Below are positions 23,801 to 36,970 of a stretch of DNA of 64,000 bases, piece after piece; the first letter of the stretch is position 1; each line of letters begins with the position of its first letter. The DNA is taken from contig CM023539.1 of assembly GCA_013350335.1 (NCBI GenBank), positions 29,629,043 to 29,693,042 of the forward strand, in the 5' to 3' direction. The notes under the pieces are model-generated. The model worked only from the letters and a program-made list of their open reading frames with translations. It was not told the DNA's origin and made no database searches. The translations under genes and the position numbers were made by a program. This stretch comes from Chimonanthus salicifolius. Its lineage: Eukaryota; Streptophyta; Magnoliopsida; Laurales; Calycanthaceae.

Positions 23801-26237
23801 ATGTGTAGTCAGAAGAAAACTACTGCCACTGGTTTCCTTCTACTGCTGTCAAGTATTCTACTATCTTCAACCCAAACCCTCCATGTTCTTGGCTCCAACA
23901 ACATTCCTGAAAGAATTTTCAATGTGATCGGTTACGGGGCTGCCGGCGATGGGCATACCGATGATACCCAGGTACAAAAATTGAAAAAAACTTTACAAGT
24001 TCGATAATATTTTCTTGGATTTGGCAAGCAGAGATGCCAAGTTCAATACATATAGCAGTTGTCTGTAAACTCTAACTTGAAAGAAAACGAGATCCCCTCA
24101 ACTGGGGCCTTGCTGTTGTTGCTTAGGTTCATTATATCATGCTTTATTTTTTCTGTATTTTCTTTCTAGATACTGGATACATTGGTATTCAGTTTGGCTC
24201 AAAGGAATCAGCCATTTCCAGGTTTCATGGCGATGTTTGGGTGCATGTATTTACGTTTCTTTCGAAATTATGTTGCACTGCCATGGAAAGTGCGACCTCT
24301 TAATTTCAAATCCATGGAAACAATTTTATGACATCTTTGTATTTTAATTAAGATAAATGATAATTTTTTTTAGGGCATGTATAAACTTCGGTACTTATCC
24401 ACATCACAGTGAGTAGTCATTTAAGGTGGAGTGAGAATCAATCACTTATTGAAGCAAGGCATCACCCCAACAGTCACTGAATTCTGATGCTCATGGCATT
24501 CACCAAACAGTCGTCTGCGTCTTTCATACAGACAATACACTACTGCGCCATACCGTCCCAACGTCACTTAGATGGGATGATCTGAACCATCGATTTACTG
24601 AGTATAGTCTGATATTTTTAGTTCATTACATTAATTAGGATAGCTGAGTTACGTATGATTTATCCACTGTTAGATCAGAAGAAAAGTGGGCCCCGTGACA
24701 GATATATCTGGAGGAAGCATGCAAACGTCTCTTATCAGTAACTCAAAATTCCAACTCGACTCTACCAGTTGAAGAACGAAATGATTTCATATTAAACACC
24801 TGCAATCCTATTTGAATTGAATAACTTTTTCAATCTCTTCATACTCTATCCCTATGCATCTCAATCATTGTGAAATTTATTTTTCTAATCTATTTATAAT
24901 ATTTGTTAATTTACCTAGTAGTGTTAAGAAAAGGGGCCTTCATGTGGTGAGCAATTATAAACATGAAACTCATGTGATTTCAAATGGACCTAGAGAAAAT
25001 AAGTTTAGATGTTTAGATCAAAACTTTAGAGTCATGGAACTGAATTGGAAACGTAGTTGAAGAATTCAGATGAGTTTTGAACTTGACTCATAAAAATTCT
25101 ATAAAATTTATTGACTCGTACAACTCAAAATTGTTAAACTATTGTTGGAAGAGTGGATGGATTTATAAGAGGAAGATACTGATATGAGGTTGGCAATTTC
25201 AGTCATTTGCAGAAGCATGGAAATCAGCTTGCAGTTATTCAGGATATGCAACCATTCAAGTTCCTCCGAGGCGTACGTTTTTGTTGAATTCCTTGATCTT
25301 TGGGGGGCCATGCAACTCCAAACGCGTCCGACTTGAGGTAATACTCTTTTACGTATCCCTTCTACTTTCAATTTGTATTATCATCATCTTCTATGTATGT
25401 CATAATCTATTTTGAATATAAGTCTATACTTTAAGCTAATTGAGACATAGAATGAGTAGATGTATAAGGTACCACTAAAAATATATGTATTTATAGTGTT
25501 GATTAAAATTTCAACTCTTAGGTTAACATGAGTCATCTAGAACAGTCAATAATTTATAAAAGCTACCATTCTATAATAAGCCAAAATCATAAGGTGAAAT
25601 GATTCTAAGCTGAAAAAGTAAGACTCATCCATATTCATAATCTCCGTATAGTTGAATATTATTTTTGCTCTTTAAATATTAAAAACTCATTAGGGTCTAT
25701 TGACATTTAGGGTTGAAATTTTGGCGAGTTGAGTTGGGTTTGAATAAACTCAACCTAAGTTATACAAAAAATTATCGAGCTCAACCTGACCTGACGTGAC
25801 TTGATTGGTGGTCCGAATTGCTCAACTTAATATGACCTGAGTTGCTGGCCTGATCTGAACTAAGTAAATAAAATGGTCGTAGGTCTTTTATATATCTTGA
25901 AACTCGAGTCGAGTCAGGTAAACTCGAGTTAGGTCGGATTGATTTTAAATTTCTGAACTTAGCCTATTCCAAATTTCATAAGGGTTTTTTTCTAATCTGA
26001 TTTTGTTCTAAATTTATAAATACATAATCTAATCTAAGAATTTTTCGAGTCAGATGATACAGGTGGAATTAAAATCCTGTAAAAAATTCACCTTAATAAT
26101 CCTATAAAGTCAAAGAAATGATTCTTGATGTGATATGTGGAAAGAAATTAGTCTAGCCACCTCACTTAAACCATGTAAAAGACAAATGAAGTAGGGCTCC
26201 TATCAACTGACGATTTTATTTGCTCAGATCAAATGAA

Positions 26238-26268
<31 letters not shown>

Positions 26269-29200
26269 TATAAAGATTTATTTTTCATACATCGATATTT
26301 TCATACATCAACATATCGAAAATCTCTACTTTAAATCAATATGGTTAATATATATTTTTAATACAAGTGTACGTAACCTTTTGCAAAAGCACTGACCTAG
26401 ACCTAATTTTCAAAGCAAAAGTTGAATATTAGACCAACCTTTACAAACACCCAGCAGTGACCGCCACCAACATAAAAAGATGTCATGAAAAATCAGATTT
26501 ATCGAAATTGAAAATTTTATAAAATAATGATTCGTAATTTAAATAGCCAATATGAATCAAACAACTAATGATTATTGAAAGACTAAATTTTATCCTACTA
26601 ACACCGACAATTATCTTTATACGATAGTTGGACTTATTGATCTCATAATACAGCACATATAATACAAGCATATGCTGCAACTAACACGTGATCCCATCGC
26701 TATCTCTATCTCTATACTACAGTCTATACTGAACATTCCCAACGACCACTCTACTCTACTGTCCAAAATCTTCTAACCGCCAATCAACTGCCTTCTCTCT
26801 CTCAGTCACTACCACTTCAGCATTTTCAAATCTCTACTATATTTCAAAATACCATCATCTCATCAAATGTCGTGATCACTTTTATAAGTTTAATTTCTAT
26901 TTTTGAATCTATTATAAACTATATTATCATTCATTCTTAAATCTAATGTTAGTCTTTATCCCTACTTACTGTATTTTTTAAGGGCAACGATCCTCTCACG
27001 GGTATTTTGTATAACTCAATACGGGTTTTACTGTATTACCCATTTTGCCCTTCGAACTGGCTCGCCAAACCCTTCGAATAAGCTTGCCGGATCACTGATC
27101 GGCTCGTCGGATCAATAACCCTTCTACTGCAGTATAAATCTGCTCACTGACCGGCTCGTCGGATCAATAACCCTTCTACTGCAGTATAAATCTGCTCACT
27201 GACCGGCTCACTGAAATTATCTAAGTGAGACCGTTTTTTCATACAGAACAGTAAATCGGATTACTGAAATCGGATCACTGACCATCTCACTGAAATTTAT
27301 GTAAGTGAAACTGTTTTTTCATAAAGAACAGCAAATCGGATTACTGAAATTATCTGATTGAAACTATTTTTTCATACAGAATAGCAAATTGGATCACTAA
27401 AATCGGATCACTGACCAGTTCACTGAAATTTATGTAAGTGAGACTGTTTTTTCATACATAACAGCAAATCGGATCACTGGAATTTTTTTTAAATGCTTTT
27501 CGTACGGCAGTGGAGGGATAAAATGAGCAATACCCTAAATCCGTGTCTCGTTACACAAAATATTCATGGAAAATCGCTACCCTTTTTTAAGTGGTCTAAA
27601 TCTTTTTCTTGTCTATGCAACTTGTGTAGTCTTTCAGCTCCATGTATTAGAACCAGGGGTTTAAAAATCAATCATATTGATTTATCGCCGATATGTTTCT
27701 CTCTCATGTGATTTTTTATTTTTTTTCAAAATTTTCAAAAAATGAAGAAAATTATGGACTTCATGAATATGTAATTTTTTAATTAAATATCAGTCATTTA
27801 CATGTTTAAATATTACTTTTAATATGTAAAGTAGAAAATTTCCAATTTGTATAAAAAATAATGAAAATTTACAAGAATGGAAATTTTACGTAAATATAAA
27901 CGTATTTCCTTAGCTACCGATATTTTATGTCAAATGTCAGTTGTAAACTTACTGCTAAACTTATGTCAAATCATAAGTTTAAATGTATTTCCTAAATTAC
28001 CTCTCAAATTTATCTCCTACTTACCGTTGACCCAATAATTACAACTAAAATCACTCTCTTAATTGTCATATTTACTAGAATTTTTGTTGTAATCCAACAA
28101 AAAATTAAACAAGAATCTCGGTCCAACAAATTCTAAAATCACTCTCCTAATTAAAGGAGGCAAGTTAGGTGAAAATTCAGTGTTTCTTTTTAAATAAAAA
28201 AAACCATTCAAACCAAAAAGCAAACAAGAACCTGGACCAACAAATTCAAAAATCACTCTCATAATTGCCGTATTTAATAGATTTTTTTTTGTAATCCAAC
28301 AAAAAATTAAACAAGAATCTCGGTCCAACAAATTCTAAAATCACTCTCCTAATTAAGAGAGACAAGTTAGGTGAAAATTCAGTTTTTTTTTTAAATAAAA
28401 AGAAAAATCAGTCAAACCAAAAATCGAACAAGAATCTTGGACCAACAAATTCAAAAATCACTCTCCTAGTTAAGGGAGGCAAATTAGGGAGAATTTAGTT
28501 TTTTAATTCAGGAAAAAATTCATAACCAACCCAAAAATCCAACCAAAATCTCTATACAACAAGTCAACAAATTCTAAAATCACTCTTGGCCCCTAATTAT
28601 CTCCCAAATTGATTATGACTGCCGAAATTGTTGTTTTGACTTTTAAAAAACCATTATTTTCCAGCGATTTTTTTACAAAGCTGGATTTTTCAGATTAGGA
28701 AAATTCCAACTTCCTGCAGAATCGTTGGTGGCCTCCCAACTTGGAATTAGGGAGTCCCAAATACTCCCAGTTACACACCTTAAATTTTGGGTAAATACTA
28801 GGAAAATTTCAGCCATAAATACTCCCAATATTTTTAATACAATATTGCCATAAATACTTTGAAAATTTCAGCCATAATTTCAGCTGAATTTTCTAATATA
28901 GTTAAGTTGAAATTTATGCTAACATATTTGTCCAAAATTTCGTCCAACATTTATGAAAACCTTAAATTTTTTTAACAAAATATTGTCATACATTTCAGCT
29001 ATTTATAATTCTGAAATTTCAACAATAATTTAAATGAGTTTCTCTCGATTTTTGCTTAAAATTTTAAAATGTCGCGTGATATGGTTATATAGAGCTTAAC
29101 AATAAATGGAAAAAAATATGACTTTAAGATTTACTCATATATGAAAAATCAACCCATTCTGACATGTTTAATTATTTAATAAAGTTTTTAAATAAATGGT

Positions 29201-32200
29201 TTAAGACACTCAATATTTTATTATGACCATTAATTTTGAAAGAAAAACATATAAATAAAGTTAAGGTGAGCAAAATGCACATGTTACATTTGATAAGGAG
29301 ATTAACTTTAAAGAATAAAATTAAAATGACTACACCAATGATAATTTAAAATAACTTTTATAGATAAAAAATTGAAAGAGCTGGCTTGGACATGTAAGTA
29401 AATAACCAGAAACAACGTGAGTTTATACGGTTGAGAGATTATTGATTGCAAGTATAAAGAAAAGAGGTAAACTACTAAAAATCTTAAAAGAAGGGATAAA
29501 GAAAGAGATGTTAAATAGTTGAATCGAAAAGTAGAACTTGGAAACTGACTCCAAATAAATAGAACTTGGCTTTATCCCATGACCGGAACCTCTATCTTAG
29601 TTAAGTCTGTAGAAGCCAAATTATCCTGGAATTATTGTTCTATCTATTGTAATTACAATCAGTTAATAGCACTGACTAAGTCATTTATCCACTTTAACTA
29701 TTTGTAGAAAAACTTCAGACTAAAACTTATAAATCATTAAAAAAATTGACCTATAAGAATTAAAAACTCTCAAGCTTCTTTTGGTGTGTGGTAGCACTGC
29801 CTAAGAAATTCTGTTAGTATATTAGGTGGAGTGATCCAAATTTTTTACAAACCTCTAAATCTTTTTCTACACTTTCAAATGTGGGACTCATTCATAACAG
29901 CTCCAGCAGTGGAGCCCTACCCAAGAAATTCTATCCAAAGTGGACACCTCTTTGAAATCTTGCATGTTTTCAGTAATTATCTTTTCTTTAGAGTAAGTTG
30001 ATCGAATCGGCTGATACGAAGCTGACTCGCTCCAGTCAAAGGGTACACAGATACCCTTTTCTATGAAGGAATTTTTATTTACCAATATTCTGACTACCAT
30101 CTTTTTTAAGTAATTTTCATTGTGTACCATTTCTGCCAATAAATCAATTATGTATTGATTTTTTTTTTTAAAAAAAAAGCTGATATAAGATTGATACCAA
30201 TCAGGAAACCATGAACAAGACTGATAAGTTTATGTACATTTTTTTTTTCTCTTTGTAGATTAAAGGTGATTTATTAGGAGGAAGTGACATTTCTAAGTGG
30301 GGGTGCATTGAGGAACAATGCAAAGATTGGATGCTGTTTACCAGTGTCGATGGCCTCTCCATCACTGGCTCTGGTACAATCAATGGCAAGGGATCGAATT
30401 GGTGGAGTCAATTTGTAAGTCTACCATTTGACACGAGCAATTTTTGTTTTTCATGTTAAGGTGTTGAGAAATGATCTTTTCATATAGATTGAGAATCGAA
30501 TTCAGGATGATCATCACTCTAATTCCTTTAGATTGACATGAACAATTTAACTTTATTTAAAAACTCAATCAACTTCTTTCCAAATGGCCAATTCAAATAC
30601 ACTCAATGGAATACTTTGAGACTTGATAAGTCTATGTGAGACTCAATTGAGTTAGATCCGAGTTTTAAATTTTTAAACCAACCATTTGCATCATACGCAT
30701 TTATATCAACTATCAAAATCAAATTTTTATGATCTACTAACGTGTCTACATCTAAAAATCTACAATTTTGTATTGCAGGGCGAAATGACAGGAAGACCGA
30801 CGGTGAGTTGATGTGTTAAATATTATTCCATGAGAACATCACCCATATCATCAACTCTTTGAATGGGCTTAGACAAGTATATGACTGATCAATTGGGAGC
30901 CACTGCCAACGGATCTACACCTTTGGCATCTCATCTACACGTATCATTATCAACATTATTAAAGGGTTAAAATATTAATTGATACGTTGCATATGGCTGA
31001 TATTTATCAGTTTCTAAGTTACTGATACGTATCGACGATACGTTTTAATTTTCAATTTGCTGATATGTATCGACCGATATGTAATATATTATCTTTACAA
31101 TCTGTGTTACAGACGATAATTCGGCCATATTGCCACGGACAATACTGGTCGATATAATTTTTTTAAATTAAAAAAAAAAACTGTTTTGAATAATTTCTTA
31201 AGTTGAACCTTGCATTATATATGATTTTAAGAAGGTTTAGAAGCAAGTTATTCATGTCTGAAAGGTATTTGTCAAATCTTTTTTCTCTTAAAATTTGACC
31301 ATTTTGAGTTAGTTTCATCATTTTTTTTTTTAAAATTGCTCTAAGATAATCTTGATTTTGGGGTTTTTTTGTAAAAATAATTTAATGAAATAATATTGAG
31401 TGCATATGAAACTTATGAAGTGTATTAAAAAATACAAGTCACTATGAGTTACTAGAGTATATGAATCTCATATTGGTCTCCTATTTTCTAATAGTTTTGG
31501 ACATTTTTTAAATTTTAGAACATATTTTTTTCATACTGAAATTTCAACTCTCAAGAGTCCAATTCTCCATAAAAAATATTTTTCTTTAAAAAATATGCTT
31601 ACTCTAGATTTTCTTATTTTTGAATATTTTTCAATAAAAAAAATTCAAAAAAAGGAGAGATAAATTGAATAAGCGTTATAATACTGATATGCTATGTATC
31701 ACAGATACGCTCATTTCGGACCTACCTTTTTCTTCGTCATTATCATTACTAAATTTTTATAAAATTCATTTACTAGTACAAACTACAAAACAGGGGTGAT
31801 AATATTGGCCGATATCCGATATATATTGGTAGTTTTTTATTTTTTTAAAAAAGATAGGAGAGAAATTTATCGGCTGGCCCTTTATGTGTTGACGGGTCTT
31901 GATCCCAAGACCTAAATAAGAATAGAAATTGATCATCAAGCTACCCCCTCAAGACTTTTAAAATATCTTCTTCTCTATGACTTGTTAATCAAGCGTATCC
32001 TTTCTTATCACATCGAGTCAATGATTTATTTTCTACTTTTTTATCTTTTTAATTTTTATACTAAGGTCCTTTTTTATTTTCAGTATATGTTGAAATCACT
32101 ATAATTGAATATTTTTCAATCTTTTATTCGATTGTTTTCATTCATATATACTTATATTGGATACATCTTTATTCAAAATATTAGACTATTTCTGAAAATT

Positions 32201-35200
32201 TTGATATTTGCAGGTTCTACGTATTCAGAATTGCAAGAATGTGATTCTTAAAGACTTGAGCATTGTAGATAGCCCTCAGATGCATATTATCCTCGAAGAT
32301 AGTAGATGGGTTTATGCCTTTAATTTGTCCATAAAAGCCCCAGGAGACAGCCCAAACACTGATGGCATTCACATTCAAGGATCCCAACATGTCTTTGTAT
32401 ATGGCTCTACCATTGGAACTGGTAATATATGGTTCTAAACTCTGAAATTAGCCTTATATAAACATCTTCGACAATTTGATTTGGGCAAAAGAAATCAACA
32501 TTTGAAATGGGGTTTCAAGTCTATCCGACCCGCGTGACTCAACTCGAGAAAACGGTGGACTGTGTTATTTATTGGTAAAATTTAGGATCGAGTCAGATTG
32601 GAAAAAACCCGTATGGAATTCGGGCTAGATTCAAAAATTTAAAATCAATCTGAATTGACCCGATCCGATCCGAGTTTCAGAAATTATAAAAAAACCTGCT
32701 CTTGATATTTTTTCTCTCCAAATTTGAGCTAAAAAGGAGTTGGGTTGTCGAGTAATAACTCTGGTCAGATCGTGTTAGACAATTTGGGCCAGCAACCCGG
32801 GTCGAGCTAAATAATTTTTAATATGAATTGAGTTGGAATTTTTAAAACCCGATTCAACCCTCCCGAGTTTCAGACCTATATTTAGATTATGCGAGTATAT
32901 ATATTTAGTGGAGCTAATCTATTTCTAGTTTTCTACCTTACACATTGGTAGCCCTTTCATTGATTTGATTGGTCTTCATACCCTATACTTTGCCGTGTGT
33001 CGTAGAATTAAAAACGAAGTCATGTGATTCAATTATTTTACATTAGTGTGGGTCTTATTTGAATTTGATAAGATTCAAATCGATAAGATTTCAAATCTAA
33101 ACTGTGAGAGTAGAACTTAATAAATCAAAAACTTAGTCACACTTATGTTTCAAGCTTGAGCCTCAAGTTTTTTAGCAATGCCCTCATTCTCACGTGCTAC
33201 ATATACATGACCTACACCAAACTCATTTGTAAACCCTTTCCCTCTCACACATACTCACCGAAGCAGACCCATGAATTAAATTCAATAATATTTTAATCCT
33301 AAAAGTATAGTCTTTTTTATTTAATCAATTAATTTTTTGCGTTTTATACTTGTGTATGTTACCAAACAAAAGATTGTTAATGTGGTCCATTTCAGGGGAT
33401 GATTGTGTATCGATTGTGTCTGGTTCCTCTCATATTGTCATCGGCACAATCAATTGTGGGCCTGGTCATGGAATAAGGTAAGCCCCAAATACTATTGAAG
33501 GCTTTGGGAGAACTGTATCATTGATTGGGCCGTGCCGTGCAAGTGGTTTAATGTTCCACCCTAGCTACAAATGAGATAGCCCAGCTCGCTTAACCCACTA
33601 TGCAATAATTTATGATAGCCCTTTTATAACAATATATGTGATTTCCGTCCTTTTTTTAACTTTTTTCAGTGGGAAATCTAGCGTAAAACCTCCACAGGTG
33701 ATACTCACTGTCTTTACGAAACACCACGTGAGGCGATGGGGGTTCGAACCTGACGCCTCGTGCTTCTTGAGACGGGAGATTAGCAGTTGAACTACACCCA
33801 TATGGATAATTACTTAAAATTTTTATGGGACATTGGCTGAAACGAAAGGAATCTCCTATTCCACTCTCCTAAATTGAAAGAAATGATCCAGTGAGTTTTC
33901 TTAAGAAAATAGATTTTTTTTTTTCAAAGCTTGCTTACAATTTTTCCTAGGAAAATCAGCAACCCCCTTGCATTTTCCTTAAATATTACAATCTTTTTAT
34001 TTGCTTTCCCCGAAGAATGATTTCCTAAGCTAACAAACATAATCTATTAGAATTCATTTTACTAGCAACTTGTCTCTTTCAGAGAAATGTAATGATCTAG
34101 AGTAATTCTCAAAATTGGAAAAATTGAGGATTTAAAAAGAAAGAGGAAAAACTTGAAGAATGAACAGTAAATTTCACTAGCATTAACAATTTTCCTCAAT
34201 CATTTATTCAACTTGACCGATATGCATCGATTTGTCGATACAAATATAACGGCAGCTCGTACAGGAGAACTCGTTTTTTTTTTCTAGGCTTCAAGCCTCA
34301 CTTTCTTGGCTAGATTGTGCTAAAGACAAGCCAAAATGGGCAGGCACTAGAGTGGACAATGCCCCACTTGCTCTTGACCCACTTTTAATTTACAATACTA
34401 CCACTGATAATTTACAATACTATCTCAGAGAATTCTATTGTATTAAGTTGTTGGTGTGAGTTTGCTACAGCATTGGAAGTTTGGGCAAAGGAGGAGATGT
34501 TGACACAGTAGAAAATGTACTGGTAAAGAATGCAAAGCTGATTGGAACATCAAACGGGGTCAGGATAAAGACTTGGCAGGTAAGCTTCCTCTCACATATG
34601 ATACTTGCACAACAAATTATCTCGTGTATTCATCATTGAAAAGCATTTGAAGTTTTTCTGTTTTACTGCAATAATTATTACAATTCTTCTTCTAAATTTT
34701 TGTGTTATCACTATAATCATTATTAAAGTCAATTTTTTTAACTTTATAATGATGATTATTTGCTTATTGGTGTACCGCGTCCATGTGTATATCAAAATTG
34801 AGTGGTTAATTTACTTAAATCGTCGATGAAGCTTTGTTCTATCTATTTGGAATTAGATATTTGAGTTCTATTTTTCAGCTCAACAATATCAAGAACCTTG
34901 TTTTATAACATTTCACAATCAGGTATGTGATTTATTTATTTTACTTCATTTTAAATCTTTATTGATCTATTTCTTTCAATTTTTTTTAATTTAAATGTCT
35001 TTTGTTATCCTCTAAACTTTTTCTTAGCTCATAATTTACTCTTTGAACTCTACAAATACATTCGTTATCTCCATCTTGTACTACTCGACCTTGCAAAATT
35101 AATAAATGCTTCATTTGTTCTATAGTTGCTTACAATTACAATATATAGTTTGTTTACCATCTTCTTTATTTTTGAATTAATTACCTCTACAGATTTTGTT

Positions 35201-36746
35201 ACATCAATTTTGAGATGTAAATTTTGCTTATACTGATATCGTTGTCATACTCTAAACTTGAAATGTATTGACTAGTAAGTAGTATCTCAAGGACACAAAC
35301 AAAACATAGGTATATCACTTGTACTATATAATACTAGTTAATACTCCCTCCGTTCCATATTAGTTGTCTCATTTGAAATATTTGTATTTTTTATAGAACT
35401 CTCTATATAATGCTAGTATTCATCCATTTTCAATACACTTTACAATACTCCAATATAAATGAGACAACTAATTTGAGACAATTCCAAAATCTATATAGGA
35501 CAACTAATTTGAGACAGAGGGAGTATAGGACCCTAAGTCGATATTTAATTTCTACAAGTTAGTAGAGTCAAACAATGTAAAGAGTATAATATATATTTTT
35601 TCAGAAAAAAATTAAATGTTTAGAACTCAGATAGTATCACATCATTGGCAAATAATATACACTTGTAGCTTGCATTAAATTTCTATGACAGATTGTTCGT
35701 ATTGAATCATTTCTTTAGTGTATTCTAATTAATGACTTATTTTCCTTTTCACAGGGAGGAAATGGATATGTGAGAGATGTCACATTTGAGCATATAATTG
35801 TGAATAGTGTTGATCGACCTATAGTCATTGATCAATACTACTGCGATGCTGAGGAACCATGCCAAAATCAAGTGAGTAATCTCATGCCATTTGGCAGACT
35901 GAGAATGGGGAATGGGGATCTAGTTGATGCATTAAACCCACCACTGGGATTTGACTATGAATTTTGAGGCCTTAAAACCTTTTGGGTTGGGACTTTAAAA
36001 TATTTAGGAATAACTTACTTAAACAATTAAACTTAAGTATTTGGATGTCTAATGAATATTCAGTTATACATTAGGGGTTGTGAGTTCAAGTTTCATGAAT
36101 ATTATAAATATAAAATTCAATTTAAAATTGATGGGATAAATGACTTACGTGATAGTGACTTGAATGTGACTGAATTTTCGTAGAGCAAAATCTAACTAGT
36201 AGAATTAGATCAATCAAATGATTATTATGGCTTTGATTGACCTAATTGAATCCCAATTAATAAATAGGACCCTATGTCATAACTTGACTGAATGTTTGTA
36301 ATTTCTAAATATGATAGCAGAGTTCTATAGAAATGATTGATGCAAAAGGAAACCCTTGTTAATAAGTGATAACTAATACCAGGCATCATATTTTTTTTAT
36401 AAATTCTTCTACTCTTGAAATAAAATGGACAATTAAGTTGTATACTTAGGCTTCCTATTTGTGGGTTCAGACTCCCATTTACATGTAATAGTGTTAAAAA
36501 TTTGTGCAGACATCAGCAGTGCATGTTAGCAACATCAGATACAAAGGAGTATCTGGGATATCAAATGGTGAAGTGGCAGTGAATTTTGCTTGCAGTGAGA
36601 CAGTGCCTTGCACTGATATCTTTGTGAAAGACATAAACCTCATTTCAGCAAACAATGGCCAACAAGCTTCTTCTTATTGTCTTAATGCCAATGGAATTGC
36701 AGATGGTCGAGTGCTGCCCGCAGTTCCATGCCTCAAAGGGCCATGA
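23801..36746 (+). CDS. Polygalacturonase (glycoside hydrolase family 28), nine exons, intact
   Basis: Exons: 23801-23971, 25203-25337, 30259-30414, 30779-30802, 32214-32421, 33396-33477, 34471-34579, 35755-35871, 36510-36746. All introns are GT-AG; the join is 412 codons ending TGA. The enzyme cuts alpha-1,4 links of homogalacturonan in the cell wall. Residues 11-30 form a hydrophobic signal peptide, so it is likely secreted. Family signatures are complete: SPNTDG (208-213), GDDC (232-235), GHG (255-257, catalytic His256) and RIK (290-292); the usual Tyr is in QYYC (about 323). Length fits the 390-430 of plant enzymes. ATG 23801 is the first in frame before the signal peptide. Exon 4 is only 24 bp (GEMTGRPT). 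Intron 2 is 4.9 kb. The gene stands alone among retrotransposons; substrate mode (endo or exo) and expression cannot be told from sequence. Confidence 0.93.
23972..25202 (+). other. Intron 1 of the polygalacturonase gene
   Basis: 1231 bp, starts GTACAA and ends TTTCAG. The part 24440-24730 is less AT-rich and contains phrases such as 'gggatgatctgaaccatcgat' and 'gtgggccccgtgaca', which are frequent in small DNA transposon debris of plants. No inverted ends were resolved. Confidence 0.6.
25700..26060 (+). repeat. Dispersed repeat fragment in intron 2 (related to 32500-32885)
   Basis: Motifs such as gagttgagttgggtttga, ctcgagtcgagtc and 'gattgattttaaatttctga' recur in the opposite order in intron 5. 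This type of GACCCG/CGGGTC-rich repeat is common near small DNA transposons in plants. The family was not identified. Confidence 0.35.
26236..26272. repeat. A-run plus (TA)13 microsatellite
   Basis: Eleven A followed by 26 bp of alternating T and A inside intron 2. Confidence 0.95.
27093..27480. repeat. Tandem repeats in intron 2: 52-bp unit, then a longer unit
   Basis: A 52-bp unit (actgaycggctcgtcgg...tctgctc) occurs at 27093-27144 and 27145-27196, the copies nearly identical. From 27197 to 27480 a second unit (actgaaatttatgtaagtga, then tttttcata, then gcaaatcggat) repeats four times with variable spacing. All units share 'cactga' and 'cggat' steps, which suggests stepwise expansion of one seed. 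Confidence 0.75.
28048..28590. repeat. Complex tandem repeat in intron 2 (about 100-bp subunits)
   Basis: The phrases 'aaatcactctcctaatta', 'ccaacaaattc(t/a)aaaatc' and 'aaacaagaatctcggtcc' recur four to five times. Two subunits alternate, giving a higher-order period of about 200 bp. The open frame at 28059-28331 (minus) only reflects this repeat. Confidence 0.7.
30803..32213 (+). other. Intron 4 of the polygalacturonase gene
   Basis: 1411 bp, starts GTGAGT, ends TTGCAG, following the 24-bp exon. It holds 'gatacgtatcgacgatacg' and similar palindromic motifs at 30985-31145, echoed at 31690-31720 and 31795-31835, perhaps remnants of a transposon. A weak SINE-like segment is listed separately. 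Confidence 0.5.
31895..31955 (-). mobile_element. Possible degenerate SINE head (pol III box-like motifs)
   Basis: The complement has GGTAGCTTGATGAT (A-box-like) followed about 35 bp later by GGGATCAAGACCC (B-box-like, two mismatches). Spacing fits a tRNA-derived head, but the boxes are weak and no tail was resolved. Confidence 0.25.
32500..32885 (-). repeat. Dispersed repeat fragment in intron 5
   Basis: It is rich in 'gacccg', 'gagttggg' and 'gggtcgag' steps and shares blocks with 25700-26060 in opposite order (for example aaatttaaaatcaatctgaa). No ends were found. Confidence 0.35.
33655..33803 (-). mobile_element. tRNA-derived SINE in intron 6
   Basis: The complement begins GGGTGTAGTTCAACTGCTAA, with an A-box-like segment, and has a perfect B box (GGTTCGAACC) about 45 bp later. 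It continues for about 90 bp and ends in an A-rich tail (AAAAAAGTTAAAAAAAGG, + strand T runs at 33651-33666). The spacing matches pol III promoters of plant SINEs. It does not fold as a full tRNA. Target duplication is uncertain. Confidence 0.65.
35344..35523. mobile_element. Stowaway-type MITE in intron 7
   Basis: 180 bp with terminal inverted repeats CTCCCTCCGTTCC... and ...CAGAGGGAG, flanked by TA on both sides (35342-35343 and 35524-35525). The motif CTCCCTCCGT and TA duplication define Stowaway elements mobilised by Tc1/mariner transposases. An inner copy of the end motif (gagacaactaatttgagaca) is repeated at 35460-35515. It sits within an intron, so splicing is likely unaffected. Confidence 0.9.
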
Positions 36747-36970
36747 CAATTATTATACTTTCTACAGTCATTAAGAAACTCATCCCATCTCTCAAATTTC
36801 TACATTTCTTGTTCTCTTTGCCTTGTAATCATTTTACATTATTATATAAATAGAGTAATGATGGGTGAAAAAAATCACCTTGATTGAATCATTAAAGGCA
36901 TTTTCAAAGATGGTAAAATTTAAAGATTAAAAATAATTTAAACTGATCAAATCTAAAAAAAATTAAAAAA
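36747..36970 (+). other. 3' flank of the polygalacturonase gene
   Basis: Presumed 3' untranslated region. An imperfect poly(A) signal candidate (tataaatag) lies at about 36844-36852, roughly 100 bp after the stop codon. From 36971 the DNA is an LTR. Confidence 0.4.

Larger units (their letters stand above)
25338..30258 (+). other. Intron 2 of the polygalacturonase gene, 4.9 kb, repeat-rich
   Basis: It starts GTAATA and ends TTGTAG after a long T run. It contains a TA microsatellite (26236-26272), two tandem-repeat blocks (27093-27480 and 28048-28590) and a fragment rich in 'gagttgggtt' and 'gacctga' motifs (25700-26060). No exon-like coding segment was found between the flanking exons, whose protein join is the usual one for the family. 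Confidence 0.7.

Noticed and set aside
24854..25060. Open frame in intron 1 as an additional exon
   Set aside because: Exons 1 and 2 join in frame to the family-typical DDTQ-SFAEAW; no similarity of the frame to the enzyme family.
33700..33803. Possible tRNA gene
   Set aside because: It has A- and B-box-like motifs but no cloverleaf with acceptor pairing, and continues into an A-rich tail; better read as a SINE.
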